A stretch of DNA of 7,211 bases, taken from positions 1-7,211 of the forward strand of contig JAEYYV010000414.1 in the NCBI GenBank assembly GCA_023428295.1. Direction: 5' to 3'. A program made the translations under genes and the position numbers. The notes under the pieces are model-generated. The model did not search any database. It was given only the letters and a program-made list of their open reading frames with translations, and had not been told where the DNA came from. The DNA is from Pseudomonadota bacterium (GTDB lineage: Bacteria > Myxococcota_A > Polyangia > Haliangiales > Haliangiaceae). Shown one piece after another: positions 1-6,386 of this stretch; the first letter of the stretch is position 1, and each line of letters starts with the position of its first letter.

Positions 1-1
1 G

Positions 2-313
2 AAGAAGACGCTCGAGGCGAAGCCGGCGCAACCCTCCGGCTGTGACGAGGCGGTCGTCAAACCCAAGCCGATCTCGGTGGTGCAACCGGCGTTCACCACG
101 GAAGCGCGCGAGGCGGGCATCACGGGCAAGGTGCGCGTGGAGATCACGATCTCCGCCGACGGCCACGTCACGAACGCGAAGGTGATCGCCGGACTCGGTC
201 ACGGGCTCGACGAAGCGGCGCTCGAGGCCGCGCGCGCCTCGACGTTCACACCGGCCACGAAGTGCGGTGCTGCCGTCGAGACGACGTTCACGATCGGGAT
301 GCGCTTCCAATGA
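2..313 (+). CDS. TonB family protein, C-terminal part (5' end outside window)
   Basis: The frame is open from the first bases of the window to a TGA at 311-313, so this is the C-terminal ~103 residues of a longer protein. A GTG at 77 is only an internal codon: the frame continues upstream through a Lys/Pro/Ala-rich stretch (KKTLEAKPAQPSGC), which looks like the periplasmic spacer of TonB-like proteins. The rest matches a TonB C-terminal domain: a Pro-rich entry, AREAGITGKVRVEITI, then SADGHVTNAKV, GHGLDEAALEAAR and FTPATKCG, ending in a short strand finishing MRFQ. TonB proteins pass energy from ExbB/ExbD in the inner membrane to outer-membrane receptors by strand pairing with the receptor's TonB box. 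Two Cys, one before the domain (PSGC) and one near its end (TKCG), could form a disulfide; that is inference. The stop overlaps the receptor start by 4 nt (ATGA), so the two are probably translationally coupled and work together. The inner-membrane anchor cannot be seen here. Confidence 0.85.
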   Translation, partial: KKTLEAKPAQPSGCDEAVVKPKPISVVQPAFTTEAREAGITGKVRVEITISADGHVTNAKVIAGLGHGLDEAALEAARASTFTPATKCGAAVETTFTIGMRFQ

Positions 314-2916
314 TCGCGCGCGTCGCTCTCGCGATCGTCGTGGCGCTCTCGACCTCGCGAGCGTTCGCGCAGCCGAACGTGACGAAGCCGCCGGCGCTCG
401 TCACCTTTGTCGCGGCCGAGTATCCCGTTGCCGAGCGCGACGCGAATCGCGAAGCCACCGTCACGTTGCAGGTCGACATCGGCGTCGATGGCAAGGTCAC
501 TGCCGCCGTCGTCACCGTGTCGGCCGGACAAGCGTTCGACGACGCGGCGCTCGCGGCGGTGAAGCAGTTCGTGTTCTCGCCCGCCGAGATCGATGGCGCG
601 CCCGCGCCCGTCCGCATTCTGTACGAGTACGTGTTCACCTTCGAGACGAAGGTCGAAGCGAAGACGACGGCCGAGCTCGCTGGCACCGTGCGTGACCGCG
701 CGAGCGGCAAACCCCTCGGCAGCGTGAGCGTGACGCTCGATACGGGCGAGGTCGCGGTCACCGACGAGAGCGGCCAGTTCGTGTTCGATGCGGTCACCGC
801 CGGCGCGCGCACCGTGACCGTATCGAGCGCTGCGATCACCGCGGTGCAGACGCAGGAAGCGCTCGTCGCCGGGCAGCGCACGACGGTGATCTACGACGTC
901 GGCCTCCAGGCGGCGGACCCCGACGAGGAAGCGGACGATCTCGAGATCGTCGTGACCGCGCCCAAGCTCGAGCGCGCGACGGCATCGGTCGCGGTGGCGG
1001 CGGGTGTCGCGCGTCGCGTTCCTGGAACGGGCGGCGACGTGGTGAAGGTGGTCGAGAGCATGCCCGGCGTCGCGCGCGCGGCCGCGGGATCGGGGCAGCT
1101 CGTCGTGTGGGGCGCAGCACCCGAGGACACGCGCGTGTACGTGAGCGGCGTGCGGATCCCGCGCCTGTATCACGCGGGCGGATTGCGCTCGGTGCTCGCC
1201 GCCGATCTCGTGAAGTCGATCGAGCTCGTGCCGGGCGGGTGGGGTGTGGAGCACGGTCGTGGCCTCGGTGGCCTCGTCGATATCCAGCTCGCGCCGTTGC
1301 CGGGGACGCCTACGGGCACCGTGGCCGTCGACGCGCTCGATAGCGCCGCGGTGGTGGGTGCGCCGATCGGCAAGCACGTGAGCGCGGCGGTGGCGGTGCG
1401 CAAGAGTCACCTCGGGTGGCTCCTCGATCGATTCACCGACGAGGATGTCGGCGTGCTCGTTCCGATCCCGAGCTACGTGGATGGACAGGCGCGCGTCGGC
1501 TTTACGCCATCGACGAAGACACGCGTCGAGGTCGCCGCGATCGGCTCCTCGGATCGCGTGACGCGCACCGTGGGCGCGGCGGATCCGGCGATGACTCGCA
1601 GCGACGATTCGCAGATCGGTTTCTGGCGCGCGTGGACGAGCTACCACCGCGACACGGACGATGGCGCCGTCGTCGACCTCGTCGTGTCGGGCGGGCGCGA
1701 TCGCATCGCGCGCGAGGAGACGTTCGGCGGCAGGCCGACCGAGCTCGACGTGGACTCGAGCATCTGGGGCGTGCGCGCGGGATGGGGCCGCGTGTTCGGT
1801 CGCGTCGCGCTGTCGCTCGGCGTGGATGGCGAGCTGTTGTCCGCGGAGCTGTCGCGGCGCGGTGCGGTGACGATGCCCGCGCGCGAAGGCGACATCCGCG
1901 TGTTCGGTCAACCGCCGCCCGATCAGCTCGCCGCGGATACATGGAACGTGACGAGCGCGAGCGCGGCTCCGTATGCACAGGCGGACATCGCGCTGCTCGG
2001 CGATCGGCTGCACGTGGTTCCCGGACTTCGGTTCGAGCCATTCTTTGTCGCGGTCAGCCGGCGCACGCCGATCGCGGGTGCGACGCCGTCGGTCGGCATG
2101 TTCACCGAGGACACCACGCTGCAACCGCGGCTCGCCGTGCGGTTCGACGTGACACCACGCGTGCGCGTGACCGCGGCGACGGGCCGCTATCACCAGCCAC
2201 CGCAGCCCGAGGATCTCTCCGCCGTGTTCGGCAGCCCGACGCTTCCGCTCGCGAGCTCGACGCACCTCGTGGCGGGTGTCGCGATCAAATGGACATCGCT
2301 CCTCACCACGGAGCTCACGGGCTTCACGACGCGCTCGACGGATCTCGCGGTGCGCAGCGCGAGGACAAATCCGCGGCTCGCCGAGGCGCTCGAGCCGATC
2401 GGTCGCGGCGAGACGATCGGCGTGCAGGCGCTCGTGCGACGCGACCTCGCCGATGGCGTGTTCGGCTGGGTCAGCTATACGCTGTCGCGCGCCGATCGCA
2501 GCGATGGTCCCGACGCACGCGCGCGCCGCTTCGACTACGACCAGACGCACGTGTTCACCGCGCTCGTGTCGTGGGACCTGGGGCGCGGGTTCGAGCTCGG
2601 TGCGCGCTTTCGCTACGCGACGGGTGCGCCGCGCACGCCGGTCGTCGGCACGTACTACGACAACCGCGCGGATCTGTACCAGCCGATGTTCGGCGCGCAT
2701 AACTCCGATCGCTTGCCCGCGTTCGTGCAGCTCGACGCGCGCGTCGCGAAGCGGTTTCGCGTCGAGAACACCGACGGCGAGGTCTATCTCGATCTGCAGA
2801 ACGCGACCGATCGCGAGAATGCCGAGGAGATCGTGTACAGCAGTGACTTCACGAAGCGCGGCACGATCCGTGGCTTGCCGATCTTGCCGGTCGTGGGAGC
2901 GAGGTGGTCGTGGTGA
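310..2916 (+). CDS. TonB-dependent outer-membrane receptor with N-terminal TonB-C-like domain
   Basis: This 868-residue protein should be an outer-membrane beta-barrel importing a substrate that cannot be told from sequence. I chose the ATG at 310 over the in-frame start at 262: it overlaps the upstream stop (ATGA) and begins a clean signal peptide (MIARVALAIVVAL, cleavage likely after AFA at residue 20). Domains in order: residues ~27-112 resemble a TonB C-terminal domain (VDIGVDGKVTAAVV, FDDAALAAVKQFVFSPAEIDG); ~120-200 a carboxypeptidase-regulatory-like beta-sandwich (AGTVRDRASGKPLGSVSVTL, TDESGQFVFDAV); an acidic linker and TonB-box-like DLEIVVTA at ~210-217; a plug to ~345 (VVKVVESMPGVAR, DTRVYVSGVRIPRLYH, VPGGWGVEHGRGLGG); then a barrel rich in alternating strands, ending in aromatic W868. 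Near the end, YDQTHVFTALVSWDLG and LDLQNATDRENAEE are typical of the last barrel strands in this superfamily. Barrel receptors rarely carry a TonB-C-like domain as well as a TonB box. It sits between a TonB gene and a lipoprotein gene, probably as one operon. Confidence 0.9.
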   Translation: MIARVALAIVVALSTSRAFAQPNVTKPPALVTFVAAEYPVAERDANREATVTLQVDIGVDGKVTAAVVTVSAGQAFDDAALAAVKQFVFSPAEIDGAPAPVRILYEYVFTFETKVEAKTTAELAGTVRDRASGKPLGSVSVTLDTGEVAVTDESGQFVFDAVTAGARTVTVSSAAITAVQTQEALVAGQRTTVIYDVGLQAADPDEEADDLEIVVTAPKLERATASVAVAAGVARRVPGTGGDVVKVVESMPGVARAAAGSGQLVVWGAAPEDTRVYVSGVRIPRLYHAGGLRSVLAADLVKSIELVPGGWGVEHGRGLGGLVDIQLAPLPGTPTGTVAVDALDSAAVVGAPIGKHVSAAVAVRKSHLGWLLDRFTDEDVGVLVPIPSYVDGQARVGFTPSTKTRVEVAAIGSSDRVTRTVGAADPAMTRSDDSQIGFWRAWTSYHRDTDDGAVVDLVVSGGRDRIAREETFGGRPTELDVDSSIWGVRAGWGRVFGRVALSLGVDGELLSAELSRRGAVTMPAREGDIRVFGQPPPDQLAADTWNVTSASAAPYAQADIALLGDRLHVVPGLRFEPFFVAVSRRTPIAGATPSVGMFTEDTTLQPRLAVRFDVTPRVRVTAATGRYHQPPQPEDLSAVFGSPTLPLASSTHLVAGVAIKWTSLLTTELTGFTTRSTDLAVRSARTNPRLAEALEPIGRGETIGVQALVRRDLADGVFGWVSYTLSRADRSDGPDARARRFDYDQTHVFTALVSWDLGRGFELGARFRYATGAPRTPVVGTYYDNRADLYQPMFGAHNSDRLPAFVQLDARVAKRFRVENTDGEVYLDLQNATDRENAEEIVYSSDFTKRGTIRGLPILPVVGARWSW

Positions 2917-3869
2917 CGCGCGCACTTCTCCTCGTCGTGATCGCGGCGTGCGCACCGGATCTCGAGGACACGACGACGCTCGTCACCGAGCCGCGGTTGC
3001 TCGCCGCGCGCTTCGAGCCGGCGGAGGTGGCACCGCAAGGGAGCGTCGAGAGCTCCGCGTTGTGGGCCGGCCCCGACGGCACTCTCGCGGACGCGCCGCT
3101 CGCATGGGCATTCTGCGTCGCACGCAAAGGGATCACCGAGCCGGGCCCCGTGACCAAGGCGTGCCTCGTCGACGAGTCGCCCGCGCTCGTGCCATTTGGC
3201 GTTGGCGACAGCGCGAGCGGCGTTGTTCCCGCAAACGCGTGCCGCCAGTTCGGCCCCGACGCACCCGACGTCTCTCCCGACGAGCCGGCGGGGCGTCCAG
3301 CCGATCCCGACGGTACGGGCGGCTTCTATCAGCCGGTGCGCGTGCGCGTCGAGCAGCCGGAGAGCTTCACGCTCGGCGAGGTGCGCATCGGATGCGGACT
3401 GCCCGGCGCGACGCCCGCGCAAGCGAGCGAGTTCCGCGCCACGTACGTGCCGAACACGAACCCGGCGATCGAGACGATGCTCCGCGCCGACAGCGGAGCG
3501 ACGCTCGTCGCACTGGAAGTGGATGCCGCGGCGACCACCACGATCGCGGCTGGGCAATCACTCACGCTCGCCGTGCACTGGCCCGCATGCACCAGCGCGC
3601 CGTGCGCGGGAAGCGAGCCGTATGTATGGTTCGATCCGCGCGCACGAACGCTACGCAAGCGCCGCGAGGCGATGCGGCTCTCGTGGTTCGCGAGCGCGGG
3701 CGCGTTCGAGCTCGGGCACAGCGGCCGCGCGGAGGACGAGGCCGACACCTCGTTTGCCGACGGTGTGTGGACAGCTCCCCACGCGCCGGGGCCAGCCTTC
3801 GTGTGGATCGTGCTGCGCGACGATCGCGGCGGTACGACGTGGGCGACGCTGCGATTTAACGTCGAATAG
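2913..3869 (+). CDS. Cys-rich lipoprotein of unknown function, receptor-linked
   Basis: I do not recognise a named family. The start is chosen as the GTG at 2913, which overlaps the receptor's TGA (GTGA); GTGs at 2904 and 2910 are alternatives. A GAGG at 2901-2904 is a plausible ribosome-binding site. The 318-residue product opens with a lipoprotein signal (LLLVVIAAC, lipid Cys at residue 13); the following Ala-Pro does not suggest inner-membrane retention, so it is probably in the outer membrane. Six further Cys (residues 68, 84, 110, 161, 226, 231) could make three disulfides. The middle (about 115-138) is Pro/Asp/Gly-rich and probably a loop. The last ~35 residues (WTAPHAPGPAFVWIVL then DDRGGTTWATLRFNV) look like the closing strands of an Ig-like beta-sandwich. 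Tight coupling to a TonB-dependent receptor suggests it serves that receptor, perhaps as a surface substrate-binding or assembly partner; this is inference from position. It does not resemble SusD. Confidence 0.82.
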   Translation: MTRALLLVVIAACAPDLEDTTTLVTEPRLLAARFEPAEVAPQGSVESSALWAGPDGTLADAPLAWAFCVARKGITEPGPVTKACLVDESPALVPFGVGDSASGVVPANACRQFGPDAPDVSPDEPAGRPADPDGTGGFYQPVRVRVEQPESFTLGEVRIGCGLPGATPAQASEFRATYVPNTNPAIETMLRADSGATLVALEVDAAATTTIAAGQSLTLAVHWPACTSAPCAGSEPYVWFDPRARTLRKRREAMRLSWFASAGAFELGHSGRAEDEADTSFADGVWTAPHAPGPAFVWIVLRDDRGGTTWATLRFNVE

Positions 3870-3921
3870 TCCGTTTCGGCCCTAGCTCCCCTTCCAGAGC
3901 TTGCATTCGCGTATCCGTTAT

Positions 3922-3939
3922 ATTAGACATATGTCTAAT
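3922..3939. promoter_or_regulatory. perfect 18-bp palindrome, candidate operator
   Basis: ATTAGACATATGTCTAAT reads the same on both strands over all 18 bases. It sits in a small AT-rich island, 18 bases before the ATG of the fasciclin gene and just upstream of its ribosome-binding site. With no loop it is a poor hairpin, so a dimeric repressor site is more likely than a terminator. The half-site is ATTAGACAT. I cannot tie it to a known regulator. A TATATT at 3919-3924 overlaps its left edge and could be part of a -10 region, but no good -35 is found at the right distance, so the promoter itself is not defined. Confidence 0.5.
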
Positions 3940-3956
3940 CGAAAGGATCTCGAATC

Positions 3957-4547
3957 ATGCGTCTCATCACGTCGGTCTCCCTCGTCGCTGCTCTCGCGTT
4001 CACTGGCTGCAAGAAGAAGGAAGGAGAGAACGCATCGGCCAAACCCACCGAAGGATCGAGCGCACCGTCGCAGGAGGTGGCGCCCACGCCTGGCGCCGAG
4101 CCTGCGAAGGTAGATCCGGCAGCGGCACCCGCGGCGCCGGACGCGGCGAAGGATCTCCTCGAGACCGCGAAGGCGAACGGATCGTTCACCACGTTCTTGA
4201 AGGCGATCGATGCTGCCGGCCTGGCGTCCACGTTCTCCGGCGCAGGGCCGTTCACCGTCTTCGCGCCGACGGACGAAGCGTTCGCGAAGTTGCCGCCGCC
4301 GGAGCTCGAGGCGCTCCTCGCGGACAAGGCCAAGCTCGAAGCGCTCCTCCAGCTCCACGTGATCCCGGGCGCCGTCGCGTCGCAGGATCTCGGCGCGCAG
4401 CAGTCGGTCAAGAGCGTGCAAGGCGGCGAGCTCGCGCTCGATAGCGCGAGCGGTCTCTCGGTCAACGGTGCGAAGGTCACGACGCCCGATGTCGTCGCGT
4501 CCAACGGTGTCATCCACGCGATCGACACGGTGCTCGTACCCCGCTGA
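3957..4547 (+). CDS. fasciclin (FAS1) domain lipoprotein
   Basis: This 196-residue secreted protein has one FAS1 domain. The ATG at 3957 is supported by AAAGGA at 3942-3947, nine bases upstream, and by the signal peptide MRLITSVSLVAALAFTGC with the lipid Cys at residue 18; Phe at -3 is a slightly unusual lipobox residue. Next come a Lys-rich patch (KKKEGE) and a ~40-residue Pro/Ala/Glu linker, then FAS1 from about 64 to 196. The diagnostic H1 box is FTVFAPTDEAFAKLP (99-113), followed by LQLHVIPG (131-138) and the H2 box NGVIHAIDTVLVP (183-195). FAS1 domains mediate adhesion or protein-protein contacts and have no enzymatic activity in known members. The protein is probably tethered to the outer or inner membrane and extends into the periplasm or onto the surface. 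Its stop overlaps the next gene's proposed CTG start, so the two are likely co-translated. The palindrome at 3922-3939 is its likely control site. Confidence 0.92.
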   Translation: MRLITSVSLVAALAFTGCKKKEGENASAKPTEGSSAPSQEVAPTPGAEPAKVDPAAAPAAPDAAKDLLETAKANGSFTTFLKAIDAAGLASTFSGAGPFTVFAPTDEAFAKLPPPELEALLADKAKLEALLQLHVIPGAVASQDLGAQQSVKSVQGGELALDSASGLSVNGAKVTTPDVVASNGVIHAIDTVLVPR

Positions 4548-5119
4548 CGCCGTTCCTGATCGTTCCGGGCTGGGCTGGGTCTGGTCCCGATCACTGGCAA
4601 ACGCACTGGGAGCGAACGCTGCCCGATGCGCGCCGCGTAGAGATGCCGGACTGGCTCCATCCTCGACGAGCAGGTTGGATCCACGCGCTGGATCGCGCCA
4701 TTCGCGCTACCTCGGTGCCACCGATCCTCGTGGGCCATTCGCTCGGCTGTATCGCGATCGCTCATTGGGCGGCGCAGTCGACGGTAGCGGTGCGCGGTGC
4801 CTTGCTCGTCGCGCCGGCGGATGTCGATCGCCGTCGCATCGAGAGCATCGCGGACTTCGCGCCGGCTCCACGTGTACGCTTGCGATTCCCATCGCGCGTG
4901 ATCGCATCCGATGACGATCCGTACGTCGCGCTCGATCGCGCGGTGCAGTTCGCGTCCGAGTGGGGCAGTGAGCTCACGGTCCTCGAACGCGCGGGTCACA
5001 TCAACGCGGCCTCGGGCTTCGGTCACTGGCCCGAAGGTCTCGCGTTCGCGAAGTCACTCCTGTGGACTCCCGCGATCGTGCAGGACGACGAGGAGTGGAT
5101 CGAGCGCGGCGTCGATTAG
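4544..5119 (+). CDS. RBBP9/YdeN-family alpha/beta serine hydrolase, CTG start
   Basis: This small alpha/beta hydrolase has ~191 residues, the usual size for the RBBP9/YdeN family (Pfam PF06821). Read from the CTG at 4544 it begins (M)TPFLIVPGWAGSGPDHWQ, the family's first strand and oxyanion loop. Catalytic residues are visible: nucleophile Ser66 in LVGHSLGC, Asp125 in SDDDPYV, and His152 in ERAGHINAASGFGHWPEG. The first ATG in frame (4643, residue 34) would lose the first strand and the PGW loop. Between the upstream in-frame stop at 4442 and 4643 there is no ATG, GTG or TTG, so a CTG start at 4544 (or 4556) is the best reading. The CTG overlaps the fasciclin TGA as CTGA, and I see no clear ribosome-binding site, so translation is probably coupled. 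The physiological substrate is unknown. The 3' end overlaps the convergent response-regulator gene by 4 nt. Confidence 0.88.
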   Translation: MTPFLIVPGWAGSGPDHWQTHWERTLPDARRVEMPDWLHPRRAGWIHALDRAIRATSVPPILVGHSLGCIAIAHWAAQSTVAVRGALLVAPADVDRRRIESIADFAPAPRVRLRFPSRVIASDDDPYVALDRAVQFASEWGSELTVLERAGHINAASGFGHWPEGLAFAKSLLWTPAIVQDDEEWIERGVD

Positions 5120-5496
5120 CGAGCGGCGCTGATCGCGGCGACGAGCTCCTCGCCTCGTACGGGCTTCAGCAGGTGATGATCGAAGCCCGACAGGCGCGAG
5201 CTCTCGCGATCGCTCGCACTGCCGTACCCTGTCAAGGCGATCAGCTGGATGTCTCGCATCGCGCTGTGCCGGATGCGGCGCGCGACCTCGTGACCGTTCA
5301 TGTCGGGTAGACCGATGTCGATCAACGCGACATCGATTCCGCCCGCGAACACGCGCTCGACCGCTTCGATGCCGGTGGCGACTTCGACGACCTCGAAGCC
5401 GTGCGCGCGGAGCATCTCGCCGAGCAGGAAGCGCGTGTCGTCCGTGTCCTCGCACACGAGGACCCGCGTGCGTTCCGATCTCGGCGACAGAACCAT
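5116..5496 (-). CDS. single-domain response regulator (canonical receiver)
   Basis: This 126-residue CheY-like protein is a receiver domain with no output domain. All phosphorylation residues are present: acidic pair Glu16-Asp17 in VLVCEDTDD, phosphoacceptor Asp60 in VALIDIGLPDMNG, Thr89 in LIALTGYG, and Lys111 in HHLLKPV. The segment GSASDRESSRLSGFDHHLLKPV resembles receivers carried by hybrid histidine kinases, so it may be a free phosphorelay receiver or a regulator whose kinase lies elsewhere. The frame is open to 5706, but the extra N-terminus is Arg/His-rich and unlike a receiver, and runs over the neighbouring gene, so I place the start at the ATG complementary to 5494-5496. No strong ribosome-binding site precedes it. 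It is divergent from a second receiver gene, and its stop overlaps the hydrolase stop (shared TTAG). Confidence 0.88.
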   Translation of the reverse strand: MVLSPRSERTRVLVCEDTDDTRFLLGEMLRAHGFEVVEVATGIEAVERVFAGGIDVALIDIGLPDMNGHEVARRIRHSAMRDIQLIALTGYGSASDRESSRLSGFDHHLLKPVRGEELVAAISAAR

Positions 5497-5583
5497 CCCG
5501 CAGTACGAGTGGGAACAGCGCGAGGAATGGTCACGAACATTCGACTGCGAGAATCTCCGCGTTGCGATAGGTTCGTCTCCTCG
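5497..5583. promoter_or_regulatory. divergent gap between two receiver genes
   Basis: This 87-base non-coding gap separates two receiver genes pointing away from each other, so it should hold both of their promoters. I see no convincing -35/-10 pair or operator. The only candidate Shine-Dalgarno-like piece for the plus-strand gene is GATAGG at 5566-5571, which is rather far (12 bases) from its GTG. The call rests on gene arrangement alone. Confidence 0.35.
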
Positions 5584-5940
5584 GTGCGGATCCTGTTTGT
5601 CGATGACGATCCGTTCGTGCTGGCGGCGCTGTCGCTCGCACTCAAGCCCGAGGAATCTCCGTGGGAGATGGTGTTCGCGCTCGGCGGTGAAGCCGGCCTC
5701 TCGCACCTAGAGAGCGAGGGTTACGACGTGCTGGTGACGGAGATCCGCATGGCCACCGTCGACGGGGTGGCACTGTTTCGCTACGCGCGGGAGCACTGTC
5801 CCAGCACCGTGCGCGTCGCGCTCTCCGCGTGGATCTACTCCGGGCTCGACGCGCACATCGCGCTGTCCAAGCCGTGCAAGCTGTCCGACCTGCGCGATGC
5901 GCTCGCCGACATCGCGACGTACGTGTGGCCGACGGCCTAG
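5584..5940 (+). CDS. single-domain pseudo-receiver, phosphoacceptor Asp replaced by Glu
   Basis: This receiver-like protein has ~118 residues. I chose the GTG at 5584 because it gives MRILFVDDDPFVLAALSLAL, the usual start of such domains. An in-frame ATG at 5527 would add 19 residues (MVTNIRLRESPRCDRFVSS) and has GAGGA directly against it, too close for a good site. The acidic pair (Asp7/Asp8), Ser81 in VALSAW and Lys96 in LSKPCK are kept. However, the position that should be the phosphorylated Asp is Glu53 (DVLVTEIRMATVDG, codon at 5740-5742), and the usual Pro after RM is Ala. The motifs WEMVFALGGEAGL and HIALSKPC resemble receivers often fused to HD-type output domains, but here the protein ends after the receiver (YVWPTA). 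Asp-to-Glu often mimics phosphorylation, so the protein may be locked in an active-like state; this is inference. The stop overlaps the convergent OsmC gene by 4 nt (CTAG). Confidence 0.85.
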   Translation: MRILFVDDDPFVLAALSLALKPEESPWEMVFALGGEAGLSHLESEGYDVLVTEIRMATVDGVALFRYAREHCPSTVRVALSAWIYSGLDAHIALSKPCKLSDLRDALADIATYVWPTA

Positions 5941-6386
5941 GCCGCGACGGCGTTCGGCGCGACGCGGATCGTGGTCTCCACGACGACGGGCACGCTCAGC
6001 GAGTTGATGATCAAGCAGTACCGCTTGGCATCGTCGAGCGTCTGCTCGACGTGGTCGACGTTGCCGCCGATCTCCATGTCGAGCGAGAGTACGATCGACG
6101 AGAAGATGAGCCCTTGGGCCGAGCGCTCGACGGTGCCGTCGAGGTTCGCGCTCCACGAGACGAGATCGATCCCGTCGCGCGCGCAGAACGCCTCGAACGT
6201 CGTGAGCATGCACAGACCGAGGGACGACAGCAGCAGGTGCTCGGGCGACCACGCCGTGGCATCTCCGTTCATCTCGGAGGACGGGCCACCTTCCAGAGTG
6301 GCGCGCGGCGGCGCCTCCACGCGGGCGCGCGACGCGAACGTACGACTGATCGTAGCGCTGTAGTGATGTGGGAAGGGGACCGGCAT
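5937..6386 (-). CDS. OsmC/Ohr-family peroxiredoxin-like protein
   Basis: This 149-residue protein belongs to the OsmC/Ohr superfamily, thiol-dependent peroxidases that reduce organic hydroperoxides in the cytoplasm. The start (complement of 6384-6386) is backed by GAAAGG on the minus strand at 6396-6391, four bases ahead. The upstream ATG at 6434 would add a basic 16-residue tail without homology. Landmarks: HHYSATI at the N-terminus; SPEHLLLSSLGLCML, where Cys59 aligns with the peroxidatic Cys; and DDAKRYCLIINSLSVPVVVE, where Cys124 is the resolving Cys before the Asn-Ser-Leu turn. An extra Cys68 lies between them. Plain OsmC-like family members vary in activity, so peroxidase function is likely but not certain. 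Its 3' end overlaps the pseudo-receiver gene. No OhrR-like gene or recognisable operator is visible next to it. Confidence 0.9.
   Translation of the reverse strand: MPVPFPHHYSATISRTFASRARVEAPPRATLEGGPSSEMNGDATAWSPEHLLLSSLGLCMLTTFEAFCARDGIDLVSWSANLDGTVERSAQGLIFSSIVLSLDMEIGGNVDHVEQTLDDAKRYCLIINSLSVPVVVETTIRVAPNAVAA

Noticed and set aside
262..309. Earlier start for the receptor at 262
   Set aside because: It would add 16 Arg/Asp/Cys-rich residues before an otherwise clean signal peptide and overlap the TonB gene by 52 bases.
199..2955. Long open frame (918 codons) on the minus strand opposite the receptor
   Set aside because: Its product is a run of Arg, His, Asp and Ala without domains, as expected opposite a GC-rich gene with strong third-position bias. 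The plus-strand frame has clear receptor domains and a signal peptide.
1416..3859. Other long plus-strand frames (1416-2702 and 2276-3859) inside the receptor and lipoprotein genes
   Set aside because: Both are Arg/Ser/Ala-rich with no motifs, and the second runs across two well-supported genes. They are frame shadows.
3931..4113. Short frame starting at the ATG within the palindrome (MSNRKDLES...)
   Set aside because: It is out of frame with the fasciclin gene, lacks a ribosome-binding site, and becomes Arg-rich low-complexity sequence.
5401..5583. Upstream extension of the plus-strand receiver to 5401
   Set aside because: The added residues overlap the opposite receiver gene and resemble no domain; the receiver fold starts at 5584.
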